Assembly: GCF_000175935.2 (NCBI RefSeq)
Contig: NC_014839.1
Span: 124,001-188,000 of the forward strand
DNA: 64,000 nt
From: Pantoea sp. At-9b
Lineage (GTDB): Bacteria; Pseudomonadota; Gammaproteobacteria; Enterobacterales; Enterobacteriaceae
Reading direction: 5' to 3'
A model generated the notes under the pieces. It had not been told where the DNA came from, searched no databases, and saw nothing but the letters and a program-made list of their open reading frames with translations. This document shows, one piece after another, positions 27,225 to 35,646 of this stretch (position 1 is the first letter of the stretch; every line of letters begins with the position of its first letter). The position numbers and the translations under genes are program-made.

Positions 27225-27485
27225 TCAGTTCTTCTCGTCGTTCAGGCCCGCAAGCGTCTGCAGGTACGGCACCCGCCGGACGGCCTGCTCCGGCTCGTGG
27301 AAGCTCTTCAGCCAGCTTCTGGCTTCGGATATTTCGGTGAGCCGGTTATCGCTGCCGCCGGCCTCAGCCATATTTCCGAGCTCGACAATAAGCGAATGCA
27401 CACTTATTTCCTTTTCGCCCAGCGCCAGGCTCAGTGCCGCTTCGCCAATAATGACGTACCCTTTCCCGTCATGTTGAATAGACAA
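27225..27485 (-). CDS. YmgA-like small protein 2 (TTG start)
   Basis: 86 residues; the frame starts at TTG 27485 with GGAGG eight bases upstream and no better ATG. The core GYVIIGEAALSLALGEKEIS and SLIVELGNMAEAGG parallels 25295-25600, as does WLKSFHE. It probably shares the BluF-linked role. It is transcribed away from bluF. Confidence 0.7.
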   Translation of the reverse strand: MSIQHDGKGYVIIGEAALSLALGEKEISVHSLIVELGNMAEAGGSDNRLTEISEARSWLKSFHEPEQAVRRVPYLQTLAGLNDEKN

Positions 27486-27837
27486 ATTAACTACCTCCGT
27501 TTGACGTTAATGACAACCTCACGTCACACTGTAGACGCAGACGAAGAAAGTGCCCGATGGATATTCTGAAAACACCCTGATTCGTAATAATTTATGTCTG
27601 GACGAGTGGTTAAAGGAATCCACGCGCGTTGAAATGTTCTGCTCAGATATTCCCACGATTCTGCCTGACAGGCTCATTTACCGGAGCATCCATCACTCAG
27701 ATAATTGTCCCGGACTACCGCAGGCTTCCCTGTCGGTACACTCCTCAGGTCCAGGTGCAGGTTTCCGGTCAGGTTTGAGAAATGACAGCCAGCTGCTATG
27801 GTGCCCGTGACAATCTGCGGCAATACGGAGTCTGAAC

Positions 27838-28998
27838 ATGCTTACAACAATAATTTACCGGAGTCACCTCGCCGAAGAGGTTCCCGTCAGCATCCTGCCG
27901 GGCATGGTGGAGAAGGCGAGCCTGCTGAATGCCCGCCATCAGGTCACGGGCATCCTGCTTTTTAACGGCACCCACTTCTTTCAGATTCTGGAGGGCCCGG
28001 AGGAGGGCGTGATGGATATCTACGGTCGTATCTGCGCCGACCGGCGGCACCACAACGTGGTTGAGCTGATGCGCGACTACTCACCGTCGCGTCGCTTCGG
28101 CAACCACGGGATGGAGCTGTTCGACCTGCGCCATCACGACAGAGGCAGCGTGCTGCAGGCGGTACTTGACCGCGGCACGTCTAAATACCGCCTGACATAT
28201 GACGATCGCGGCCTGCAGTTCCTGCGAACCTTCGTGGAAGCCCGTGAGAAAGAAAACTATTTCGAGGTCCTGCCCGCCGATTACTGGGACTTTGTGCCGG
28301 ATGAGAGCGGCTCACCGGCCCCGGCAGCGGGCGTCACCTTCCGCCCGGTGGTCGATCCGCTGGGGCGCGAAGTGACGGCCCTCGAGGCCATACCCGATGA
28401 AGCGCCAGACGGACTTACCGGCGAGGCGCTGTACGTGAACAACCTCGCCACGGTCACCGGGGCCCTGTGCAGGGCCGGAAGATCGTGCCCGGACGACATC
28501 ATGCTGTACATCAGCATTCTGCCCATGACGCTTGTTTCTGTTCCGGATGCCGTCAGCCGGCTCGTCAGCGCCATCGAAAGCGCCGCGCTGGTGCCGCAGC
28601 AGATCATAGTGGGCGTCAGCGAGACGGAGGTCATCTCTCAGCTGGATGCGTTTTCTCAGTCGGTGCGCCAGCTGAAGCAGGCCGGCATCAGCCTGTCCAT
28701 CGATAACTTCGGTGACGGCGCCGCCGGATTGTCGCTGCTGGCGCACGTTCAGCCGGACCGCGTGCGCATCGGTGCCGGGATCGTGCGCAATATTCACCGC
28801 AGCGGCCCCCGTCAGGCGGTGGTACACGCGGTACTGCGCTGCTGTTCAGCGCTGGAGATAAACGTCATCGCGGCAGGTATCGAGCAGCCGGAGGAGTGGA
28901 TGTGGCTGGAGGCCGCGGGGGTCACTGACTTCCAGGGAGCGTTGTTCACCGCAGAAGGCGCGGCTGTGGCCTGGCCGGAGACCCGTGAGGCTATCTGA
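27838..28998 (+). CDS. bluF: BLUF-EAL blue-light photoreceptor/anti-repressor BluF (YcgF)
   Basis: 386 residues. The N-terminal BLUF domain (1-95) keeps the flavin-site residues Tyr7, Asn31 and Gln49 (IIYRSH, LLNARHQ, THFFQILEGPEE). The C-terminal EAL domain (about 165-380) is degenerate: the catalytic glutamate region reads IIVGVSETEVIS, and DDFG becomes IDNFGDG. E. coli BluF has the same architecture and does not degrade c-di-GMP; when lit it releases the MerR-like repressor BluR from the ycgZ-ymgABC promoter. No BluR is in the window. Confidence 0.95.
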   Translation: MLTTIIYRSHLAEEVPVSILPGMVEKASLLNARHQVTGILLFNGTHFFQILEGPEEGVMDIYGRICADRRHHNVVELMRDYSPSRRFGNHGMELFDLRHHDRGSVLQAVLDRGTSKYRLTYDDRGLQFLRTFVEAREKENYFEVLPADYWDFVPDESGSPAPAAGVTFRPVVDPLGREVTALEAIPDEAPDGLTGEALYVNNLATVTGALCRAGRSCPDDIMLYISILPMTLVSVPDAVSRLVSAIESAALVPQQIIVGVSETEVISQLDAFSQSVRQLKQAGISLSIDNFGDGAAGLSLLAHVQPDRVRIGAGIVRNIHRSGPRQAVVHAVLRCCSALEINVIAAGIEQPEEWMWLEAAGVTDFQGALFTAEGAAVAWPETREAI

Positions 28999-29634
28999 GG
29001 CGGCCGGAAGAAAAAGAGCCCGCGGGCCCCGGATGATTAACAGGATGCGCGGCCCGGTAAGACGGTTGCTGCGCGCTCAAGACGCCCACCGGCATTTCAG
29101 GCTTTTCCTGCCGCAGGGGTCTGCCACGGTTGGACTTTTAAAGCCAGATGCGGAAGTGGCTCATCATTGCCGACGCGTGCTTTGCGTCGGCTATATCAGC
29201 AGCCGGCGTTTGGTCTGGTTTGAGAAGTCGATGGCATAAATCTCGATGCCGGCGTCGCGCTGCTCGCTTTTGATTGCTGGGAAATGCATATCAGGCCAGC
29301 GGTTCACCTACAGCATAAACTCACTTAAAATCATTTTTTCGCCATTTATTGTTTTAAAATCAGTACTCTTTTGTCTGGTCTGCCCAGCGTAGAACTGGTT
29401 GCGAACTCTGCAAGCCATCAGCACCTGAGCAGCGTGGCCGCAGAAAGAAAATGCCGGCGCTGGAGTGAAATACCTTCAGAGCGCGCGAATTAATAAGAAT
29501 GCCCCGGGCAGCATTACTGTGCGCGTCAGTACGCTGCGTCGGTAAAGTTTACTGCATGGTATCTTCTCCGGTCGTGTTCGTGTCAGTGAGGCTGTGGTAA
29601 GCTCTGCCCCCGAAACCTGCTGCCGGATAACCCC
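28999..29634. other. Region after bluF with a small protein remnant
   Basis: A GC-rich segment, then AT-rich DNA. On the minus strand about 29140-29290 reads EIYAIDFSNQTKRRLLI, then after a frameshift DAKHASAMMSHFRIWL: the end of an unknown broken gene. The last 100 bp should carry the promoter of the 29635 gene. Confidence 0.4.
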
Positions 29635-29895
29635 ATGAAAAATAACTTTGACGACAAAATGGCCGACATCATGATTGGCGAGGCCGTGACGGCGCTGCTG
29701 GATGAGGACGTGGCCATCAGCTGGGCGGCCCTTACGGATCGCCTGCGGTCGGCCATTGAAAATGAAACTGATGAAGATCGCATTCGCGCGGGTCTGCGCG
29801 CTATCGAAGAGGTCCGTCGGGAAATGCATATCCGCGCCGGGAAAAAAACCGGGGTGGCCAGCGCCGCCGGACTGCCAGAGCAGAAGCTCCATTGA
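29635..29895 (+). CDS. YmgA-like small protein 3
   Basis: 86 residues (MKNNFDDKMADIMIGEAVTA). The IGEAV core and two amphipathic helices (WAALTDRLRSAIENE, RAGLRAIEEVRREM) parallel 30799-31071 more than 25295-25600, so the YmgA-like proteins fall in two branches. It lies 84 bp upstream of the third-subgroup gene at 29980 on the same strand. Confidence 0.65.
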   Translation: MKNNFDDKMADIMIGEAVTALLDEDVAISWAALTDRLRSAIENETDEDRIRAGLRAIEEVRREMHIRAGKKTGVASAAGLPEQKLH

Positions 29896-29979
29896 TGCCC
29901 CTGAGGCACAGAGGTATCTGCTGCGGTGCCTTTCTGTTATACTGTACAGTTATCCACTACGGACACGGACGGAGGTCAT

Positions 29980-30177
29980 ATGAACGATGACACCACCGCC
30001 GAAGATATCTACGCCGTTATCGGAACGGTCGTGGCACGCCTTCTTAAGCCGGACCAGTACCTCACTCTTCACGAAATCACCAGCGCCCTGCATAGTATGG
30101 GCGAGGCGGCCGGCTCGGCCGGAATGCGCGAAAGCTGCGAACGCGCCGTCAGGATGCTGGCGCAGCAGATGCACTGA
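29980..30177 (+). CDS. Small BluF-regulon-type protein, third subgroup, copy 2
   Basis: 65 residues from the ATG at 29980 with GGAGG just upstream. EDIYAVIGTVVARLLKPDQY, HEITSALHSMGEAAG and MRESCERAVRMLAQQM align with 26128-26382 across the whole length, and this copy shows the minimal form of the family. A TACTGTACAGTTA palindrome-like string lies about 40 bp upstream and may be an operator. Confidence 0.65.
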   Translation: MNDDTTAEDIYAVIGTVVARLLKPDQYLTLHEITSALHSMGEAAGSAGMRESCERAVRMLAQQMH

Positions 30178-30273
30178 CCTTCAGATTTCTCCCGTTCTGA
30201 CGTACCCCCTTCGCACCATGACGGTGACGTGCCACACTGATAAGTGTGAAATCTTTTAAACCGGGAGATGCCT

Positions 30274-30393
30274 GTGAAAGTCTGGATTGCCGTAACCCTC
30301 GCCGCCGCCGTCAGCTGCTCCGTGTGGGCCTCGCAGGGGGGATTTGACTCCCCGGCTGCGCTGAACGCCGCGCACGCGGCGCAGCAGAAGTAA
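30274..30393 (+). CDS. 39-residue exported peptide
   Basis: GTG start at 30274 with GGGAG six bases upstream; the ATG at 30268 overlaps that site and is unlikely. MKVWIAVTLAAAVSCSVWAS is a signal peptide, leaving a mature peptide of about 20 residues rich in Ala and Gln. Its stop is two bases from the end of the convergent AriR-like gene. Function unknown; it is the only predicted exported product within the BluF cluster. Confidence 0.55.
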   Translation: MKVWIAVTLAAAVSCSVWASQGGFDSPAALNAAHAAQQK

Positions 30394-30395
30394 CA

Positions 30396-30662
30396 TCAGA
30401 AGCCTTCGTCGTCGGGCGTTTTGCCAACAACGATTTCCAGCGCGCTGCGCAGTACGTCAAGCTCGACCACGTCAGAGGTGCTTTCAAGCTCGGCAATCAG
30501 GTAAAGAATAATCGCTTTGCTCGTCACTTTTTTGCCGTGAATGACGATGTCGCGGATAACGGCGTCCAGCACGGCGGTCTCGGCGGCCAGTGCGTCGCCG
30601 CCGCTGCGAAAGTGCTGAATGATGTCTGCTTCGATCGTGGTGTGCTGTTCGTTAAGCTTCAT
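30396..30662 (-). CDS. ariR: AriR/YmgB-like protein 2
   Basis: 88 residues, identical in length to E. coli AriR. The start EADIIQHFRSGGDALAAETA, KAIILYLIAELESTSDVVEL and RSALEIVVGKTPDDEGF match AriR clearly (LESTSD versus LETTSD; TPDD versus TADD). It is the best AriR orthologue candidate in the window and lies on the same strand as, and downstream of, the ycgZ (31415) and YmgA-like (31071) genes, so 31415-31071-30662 recreate the ycgZ-ymgA-ariR order. Confidence 0.88.
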   Translation of the reverse strand: MKLNEQHTTIEADIIQHFRSGGDALAAETAVLDAVIRDIVIHGKKVTSKAIILYLIAELESTSDVVELDVLRSALEIVVGKTPDDEGF

Positions 30663-30798
30663 GGTGTTATCCGTCAGGCCCTGCGGGCAAAAGTGGCCAG
30701 GCTGGCTGCTGCCTGAAATAAAAACGGCCACCCTACGGTAGCCGCATCCTGCGGGCATCCTGCCACTCTCCGCTATATACGGAAATTTATCCTCCAGA

Positions 30799-31071
30799 TT
30801 ATTTCTTACTGCCGCGGCCCGTGCCCGTCAGAACACCAAATGCCAGCCCGGCCGCGTTACGGCTTTCCCGGGACTGTTCAAATTCCGTCTGCACCTCGCC
30901 CAGTGCCATGGCGATGGCTTCACGCCTTTCCGGGACCCTCTCACTGGCGTCCATGCTTCGGAGCTGTCGCGCAACGCTGTCTGCACTGATGCTGTCAACG
31001 CTGCTGAGCAGAGCAACCACAGCCTCACCCAGTACAATGTCGGCGAGGCGTGTTAAATCTGTTTTCTTCAA
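30799..31071 (-). CDS. YmgA-like small protein 4 (TTG start)
   Basis: 90 residues from a TTG at 31071 with GGGAG upstream. TRLADIVLGEAVVALLSSVD and REAIAMALGEVQTEFEQ match 29635-29895. It sits between ycgZ and ariR on the same strand, where ymgA sits in E. coli. No ATG start is available in the frame. Confidence 0.72.
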   Translation of the reverse strand: MKKTDLTRLADIVLGEAVVALLSSVDSISADSVARQLRSMDASERVPERREAIAMALGEVQTEFEQSRESRNAAGLAFGVLTGTGRGSKK

Positions 31072-31172
31072 ATCCGCATCTCCCGGTTCATGCCCCCGCA
31101 GCGTGGCAGGACGGTCATTCCGGGCGGTCCTGAATGCATGCTGCGGGCATCGCTTCTTTACAACGGGGTAAC

Positions 31173-31415
31173 TCAGCGCTCAAACAGCAGGCCGATTAAC
31201 GTCTGGTAATGACGCTCTTCTTCAAGGCTCGATGCCACTTCAAGCCGGCGCAGTAACTTGGTACAGATGGCCTTACGGTTAAGGTTCTTGCCCGCACGCA
31301 GGATTTCCACCACAATCTGCCCCAGCGTTTCCTGCTGGGTCGGTGCCGATGCCTTGCTGAAGTAATGTGCAATGTCACTGGCGGTGTCCGGGAATTTCGT
31401 AACGTTCTGACGCAT
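31173..31415 (-). CDS. ycgZ: YcgZ-like protein 1
   Basis: 80 residues (E. coli YcgZ has 78). DIAHYFSKASAPTQQETLGQ followed by IVVEILRAGKNLNRKAICTK and HYQTLIGLLFE are near-diagnostic for YcgZ. It is a connector-type protein acting with YmgA and AriR on the Rcs phosphorelay. The ATG at 31415 follows AAGAGG. It is the likely first gene of the ycgZ-ymgA-ariR unit reading left, with a conserved upstream element at 31432-31473. Confidence 0.9.
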   Translation of the reverse strand: MRQNVTKFPDTASDIAHYFSKASAPTQQETLGQIVVEILRAGKNLNRKAICTKLLRRLEVASSLEEERHYQTLIGLLFER

Positions 31416-31431
31416 GGTTAACCTCTTGATG

Positions 31432-31473
31432 GTTAAAATGTAGTCGGCCCTGTCTGACCGTAAAGTTATACAA
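31432..31473 (-). promoter_or_regulatory. Conserved two-box element upstream of ycgZ copy 1
   Basis: On the minus strand TTGTATAACTTT, then 20 bases, then ACATTTTAAC, ending 17 bases before the start codon. The same boxes with the same 20-base spacing precede the second ycgZ at 35647-35688, while the spacer sequences differ. It is probably the promoter/operator of the BluF/BluR-type regulon (inference). Confidence 0.65.
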
Positions 31474-31760
31474 CCAAATCAAACTTGTACAGCTGTTGAG
31501 TTGATGTACAGCTTATTTTTTTGTGCAAAAAGTGCTATGCGTTACTAAACAGTAACTTAGTTGAGTATCAGCGTGCGAATGATGAGTGAGGTGATGAAAG
31601 GGTTGTACAACAAGCAGATTATTTTGGTCAGCCGGGGGGATGGCTCAGGAAAGAAACCTGCCCGGTGTGTGATCCGGACAGACGGAGAGTCATTCAGTGC
31701 GTTGATCCCCTGCCCCCTCCGGTGACCCACCTCAGCTCGTCCCGGTTGCCCGGTAATGAC

Positions 31761-31949
31761 TTAAACCCGCTGCGCCAGCGCTTTGCCCCTCTTACTCTGC
31801 ACGCAGCACGCAGGATCTTCTTCAGCGGCAACCATATCAGCCAGCTCCCGGATAAGCGGGTCAACGGTAATATCCGCATTATTAATCGCCAGATGAACCG
31901 CAGCTTCGCCAATAATCATCCGGTTTTCATTATGATAATTTTCAGGCAT
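31761..31949 (-). CDS. YmgA-like small protein 5 (short)
   Basis: 62 residues from the ATG at 31949 with GGGAG upstream. MIIGEAAVHLAINNADITVD and LIRELADMVAAEED align with 25295 and 27225 products. The last 15 residues do not align, and a different frame continues with a plausible tail, so a frameshift near 31805 may have shortened it. Confidence 0.6.
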   Translation of the reverse strand: MPENYHNENRMIIGEAAVHLAINNADITVDPLIRELADMVAAEEDPACCVQSKRGKALAQRV

Positions 31950-32411
31950 GTTCAGCTCTCCCTCATCCTTATTACGTTATTTCAGTGTGGTGTTTTAATG
32001 AGCTGAAACCCGGTTCCGTACAGTTATTCTCAGTGCATTATCTCGTCAGGAAGAAATGACCTCCGCAGCGGAAAGATAAAAACACTTAAAATTCTGATGT
32101 CCGACAGGTCATCATGGGTAACCCTAAGAAAACACTGAGTAATCGTTATGCATACTCTGAAATAGTTTTCATCTTCAAGAGTCAGGGTGATATTAGGTTT
32201 AACCTCAGACGAGGATTTAACACGATTTTTAAATATCGATTATTTCAGCCCGAGAGGCATTGGCTGAAAAGTGCGTAATGGGAGAGGAAATTATGAGATA
32301 TATTGTGGTGATTATTTTACACCAAGAAAGAAGATAATCAGGTAGTATATATTTCCTGGTTTAGCGTGCCGGGATGAAATTTTACCGCCGCCGCGCGTCT
32401 GTTTGGCTTAA
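31950..32411. other. Intergenic region
   Basis: About 460 bp, AT-rich in the left part and changing to GC-rich near 32390. It holds the promoter of the leftward gene at 31949. No gene is seen. Confidence 0.4.
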
Positions 32412-32592
32412 TTAAACTTCAGGTTTAGGGCCCCGGCGGCTGATAAGTCCCCCCTTAAGGCCGGCCTCGCGCGCGATCGGGGTAGTGTTTGAAATTGCCG
32501 CCGCTGGCGGCGGCGCCTTTGCTTCCCGCTTCAGAAGCGCGTGCCGGGTAGGCCGCTAAGTTTCCGGCGCCACCGCGTGTTGCTGTTGTCAT
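32412..32592 (-). pseudogene. YciG/KGG-type stress protein, frameshifted tail
   Basis: The ATG at 32592 opens MTTATRGGAGNLAAYPARAS, EAGSKGAAASGGNFKHYPDR, matching YciG (RGGSGNF...KGG...SGGNF). The first frame ends at 32455 after 45 residues. One base shift in a CGCGCGCG run restores EAGLKGGLISRRGPKPEV to 32412, the expected second KGG repeat. So slippage in the GC run truncated it, or the sequence is off by one base. YciG-like proteins are stress-induced and cytoplasmic. Confidence 0.7.
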
Positions 32593-32670
32593 GATGTCTA
32601 ACTCAGTTAAAAGATGTCCTGAATTTCAGGACAGGTAAAGTGTGGCACGTTTACACAATACTGCCCGCCT

Positions 32671-33104
32671 TCAGAACATTTTTTTTCCGCAAATACGACG
32701 GCGGACACGTGTGGCACGACGGCTGAATCTGAAATGCGGGCAGGATGAGCCTCCCGGCTTGCCATTCAGCGATATGCGCAGGCTTTGTGCGCTGAACGCC
32801 AGCCAGCTGCGCACAGGGTGCAGGCAGCCCGACTCGCCTGTGCCGTCCCACACGTACACGTAGTGCTCCGGATCGCGCAGCGCCCAGGCAACCATCCCCT
32901 CCCACATCACCTTTGCTGCATTGGTCTGCGCGCTGTCGGTAATGATGATCGACCAGCGATGCAGAAAATGACAGAAGAACCGTTGCGCCAGGCCGTGCAC
33001 CGCCCCCTCATGCTGCGGCTGGCGGGTACGCCACACCATGACCTGTATGCGGCGCGCTCCGGCGAGGTGAAGTTTTCAGTTTCTTCCAGCCTCACCGCAT
33101 ACAC
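32671..33104 (-). pseudogene. Hypothetical protein, frameshifted
   Basis: A GTG at 33104 opens MYAVRLEETENFTSPER. Near 33060 the likely coding frame changes to RRIQVMVWRTRQPQHEGAVH, then FFCHFLHRWSIIITDSAQTN, KVMWEGMVAWAL and YVYVWDGTGESG, a protein-like sequence of about 120 residues. It starts 10 bp after the stop of 33114-33368 and is probably its operon partner. No family is recognised. Confidence 0.5.
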
Positions 33105-33113
33105 GGTCTTCGG

Positions 33114-33368
33114 CTAAGGCTCCTGCGTGACCAGCCAGTACTGGCGTTCTGTTCTGTTCTGTTCTGTTCTGTTCTGTTCTGTTCTGTTCTGCCAGAGGGT
33201 GTAGCCGAACGGAGTCACAAACCCGTGTAACGTAAAATGCTCCACGTCGCGGGCAAGAAATGCGCGGGTGTCGGCACGGTTGATGTCTTTCGGATTCAGT
33301 ACCTGACTGAAGCTTGCGTCGGGCAGGGTAATGGGCATGCTGTCGTCCGCCGTTATTTTTCTGTTCAC
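33114..33368 (-). CDS. Hypothetical protein with a pentanucleotide repeat (possible phase variation)
   Basis: 84 residues from a GTG with GGGAGG upstream (MNRKITADDSMPITLPDASF). A block of nine GTTCT units lies in the 3' part and encodes NRTEQNRTEQ-type repeats before YWLVTQEP. Because the unit is five bases, gain or loss of one copy changes the frame of the tail. It is the first gene of a pair with 32671-33104. No family is recognised. Confidence 0.6.
   Translation of the reverse strand: MNRKITADDSMPITLPDASFSQVLNPKDINRADTRAFLARDVEHFTLHGFVTPFGYTLWQNRTEQNRTEQNRTERQYWLVTQEP
33146..33191. repeat. Nine tandem GTTCT pentamers
   Basis: Nine uninterrupted copies of GTTCT (plus strand) plus a final G, inside the coding frame of 33114-33368. 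Confidence 0.95.
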
Positions 33369-33528
33369 TGTGCCTCCCTGATAACCGGAGCGTTAATTTT
33401 TACCGCTGAACTGCCTGCAATAAGGGCGGTACTGTTTAAACTTCTGAGCCCCGGCGCATTACTGCTGTACACGCGCCTGTGCATCGGTTATTTTGCGCCC
33501 GACCTCATTCACCACGCACGGGTATTTC

Positions 33529-33768
33529 ATGCGACAGGACGGACTACCGCCGGAAAAAGACGCCGGGCTGACCGGCTACTTCAGCCTGGTCACCCACCCC
33601 TGCCAGATTGAGCTGCTGGGGCGCATTACCGTTGAGCTCCTGCGGCAGGAACAGCGGCTGACGCGCACCGCCGTGTGCCTGAAGCTGATTGCGCGCCTCG
33701 ACGGGACCGTCGATGAGGACGGGGCGGCACACCTGACGGCGCTGCTCCGGATGCTGTTTAATCGCTGA
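33529..33768 (+). CDS. YcgZ-like protein, divergent copy
   Basis: 79 residues from the ATG at 33529. GLTGYFSLVTHPCQIELLGR, ITVELLRQEQRLTRTAVCLK and HLTALLRMLFNR keep the YcgZ framework (YF...LG.I..E.L.....L.R.A.C.KL...L..L...LF). The upstream two-box element of the other ycgZ genes was not found here. Its last 11 bases overlap the convergent gene 33758-34105. Confidence 0.7.
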   Translation: MRQDGLPPEKDAGLTGYFSLVTHPCQIELLGRITVELLRQEQRLTRTAVCLKLIARLDGTVDEDGAAHLTALLRMLFNR

Positions 33769-34105
33769 GCCTGAGGGAGAGCACCGGCAGGTTACTGGTC
33801 ACGGAGCGTTCGTCGTGAAAAGAGAGCGGCAACCGGAATGCCGTGCAGTCCATGCGTATAAACTCGGTCCGCAGATGCCGGTTACAGATAAACCAGACCT
33901 CGTCGCGGTCGTTGGAAAGAATGAAGTAGGCATCCGACGTTTCTGACGGGTTAAAGCAGCCCAGTGCCCGGTAGGCCGTATTGAGGCTGAACCCGCTAAG
34001 CAGCGGCAGCGGCCGCGGACCGCCTGCCAGCTCTTCCACCCTGAGATAAAGCCCCTGTTCCATCCAGAGCATGACTCTCCTCCACAACACAAATTCATTT
34101 TTCAT
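33758..34105 (-). CDS. Hypothetical protein, probably soluble
   Basis: 115 residues (MKNEFVLWRRVMLWMEQGLY). The middle reads PLPLLSGFSLNTAYRALGCF and SDAYFILSNDRDEVWFICNR, an alpha/beta composition recalling small plasmid-encoded regulators, but I cannot name a family. A cloverleaf-like repeat begins 8 bp upstream of its start. Confidence 0.6.
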   Translation of the reverse strand: MKNEFVLWRRVMLWMEQGLYLRVEELAGGPRPLPLLSGFSLNTAYRALGCFNPSETSDAYFILSNDRDEVWFICNRHLRTEFIRMDCTAFRLPLSFHDERSVTSNLPVLSLRLSD

Positions 34106-34113
34106 AAACAGTT

Positions 34114-34221
34114 ACGGTGCCGGGTGCCTCCCGGTGATCCAGAAAGGCTACCACCTGAATCGCGCGTGTATTCCTGCTGTACTTACGTAGCCTCGCCCCG
34201 TCGCATAGAGGGATTCACCGT
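34114..34221. ncRNA. Cloverleaf-like repeat, copy 1
   Basis: Closing stem ACGGTG/CACCGT, first arm CCGGG-TGCCT-CCCGG, second arm AGGCTAC/GTAGCCT, and third arm ending GGGATT before the closing strand. Four other copies show the same plan with compensatory base changes (see findings). Strand is uncertain; the plus reading is shown. Confidence 0.6.
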
Positions 34222-34415
34222 GATCAGAGCATAGCAGCCAGATTAGCTTCGTATTTTAATATGGTTAAAAATTTCCTCTGCACGCTCATTCGTCCGCCCA
34301 CTCCGTACAATCAGTCCGAACCAGACTGTCCTGTTCCTTTTATCTGAAATGCGACGGGTAGTTTGCGGGATACGTAAGCGGGGTCCATAGTGTGAGTCAG
34401 CCAAACGGAGAAAAC

Positions 34416-34634
34416 ATGGACTGGATAGATTACGCGGCGGAAAAACCCGCAGACGGACAGGTTGTGGCAATTTGTACGGATGAGGGCGTGGGGAGCGGAA
34501 AGTACGATGCGGCCTTTGCTAATTTCACCCATATACTCATGCCGGGCAACGCTGTATTCAGGCAGTACCGGGTTACGCACTGGCTTCCGCTGCCGGATAT
34601 ATATGGAATAAGTAAAGACACCGTTCACAGATGA
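34416..34634 (+). CDS. DUF551-like protein
   Basis: 72 residues from the ATG at 34416 (CGGAGAAAAC upstream). MDWIDYAAEKPADGQVVAIC and RVTHWLPLPD fit the DUF551 pattern (W...KP..G..V....D and a terminal THWMPLP), common in phages and islands. Function unknown. Confidence 0.7.
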   Translation: MDWIDYAAEKPADGQVVAICTDEGVGSGKYDAAFANFTHILMPGNAVFRQYRVTHWLPLPDIYGISKDTVHR

Positions 34635-34970
34635 AGATCGGAAAAAAAATCGGGACGTGTACGGGAATAATTCTACGGTTTGTCTCCCCTAAATCTGCAT
34701 CTTATCCACTGAGAGTCATGATCATGGCTTTTGTAGAACGGTTGTCAAATTACGGTGAAACTGAGCCAGGAGCGCCAGCCAGCAGAGCGCATTGCAGGCG
34801 TGCGTTACTTGAGCGCAGGTACGGGTATGCGCCGTATGCAGCGATGAGGCAGATGTTTCATTGTGTGAATTTATTGACACTCTGAAGATTTATAACCCAC
34901 ATTTTAATGGTGCACCCAGCATTATGGCTGGGAAAATCCATCATATGGCATACGTTATGGAGGATTGATT

Positions 34971-35207
34971 ATGGTTAATAAAGCAGAAGTTCTGGACCAT
35001 GCGCAGGTAGTGGACGTTAACGGTGAGCACGTGGGTATTGTTGACCACTTTGAGGGTGATGACAAAATCAAGCTGGCTAAAAGCGATCCGGAAGCGGGCG
35101 GTCAGCACCACATCATTCCGTTCAGCTGGGTAAAGGAAGTGGATGATAACAAGGTCATTCTTTCTAAAACCAGGGATGATATTGAAAGCGAGTGGCAGGC
35201 CGGCTGA
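34971..35207 (+). CDS. DUF2171-like protein
   Basis: 78 residues from the ATG at 34971 (TATGGAGGATTG upstream). VVDVNGEHVGIVDHFEGDDK, IKLAKSDPEAGGQHH and IPFSWVKEVD fit DUF2171, a small PRC-barrel-like domain seen in stress-related loci. It is soluble and acidic. It is monocistronic. Confidence 0.75.
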   Translation: MVNKAEVLDHAQVVDVNGEHVGIVDHFEGDDKIKLAKSDPEAGGQHHIIPFSWVKEVDDNKVILSKTRDDIESEWQAG

Positions 35208-35646
35208 CAAAATGCCGCGGCAAACCTTTAACGCTTTTGAGTATTTACTGCCTGAACAGCTGGCACTGAGCGCATCTTTTTCTTACACACTAATATGCTG
35301 ATTCAGGACCATCAAGCCGGCAATATTATATCAAAATTTCATTTTCCCTCTTCTTGGTAGATTTATCTGCTGCCGTAAACACCATGTGCATATACGGTCA
35401 ATCCTGATGTTGACATTTTTCCGAAAAGGAAGATTCGCTGTACCTCATCACGACGATGAAAAACAGGCCTCACATCGGGCGCGCTGTGCGCGTGCCAGCC
35501 GGAGAAACAGTCAGAGAAGATGGCTACGCTTTCTCAACAACCCCCGCAACGTCTCTCTCATATCCTCATGATTATTAATCATTAGCCTTTTTTGCAAAAA
35601 TAAATCAATTTCCCAATAAAGAAATTACTGTACAGGTTTTTAGTTT
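35208..35646. other. Intergenic region before the second ycgZ
   Basis: About 440 bp, AT-rich towards the right. An ACTGTACAGG-like string near 35628 lies just upstream of the conserved two-box element and may be part of the operator. No gene is seen. Confidence 0.4.

Noticed and set aside
28281..28827. Long minus-strand frames inside bluF
   Set aside because: High-GC antisense shadows of a clearly coding gene.
33146..33191. CRISPR or iteron array
   Set aside because: The repeat unit is only five bases with no spacers; it is a simple tandem repeat.
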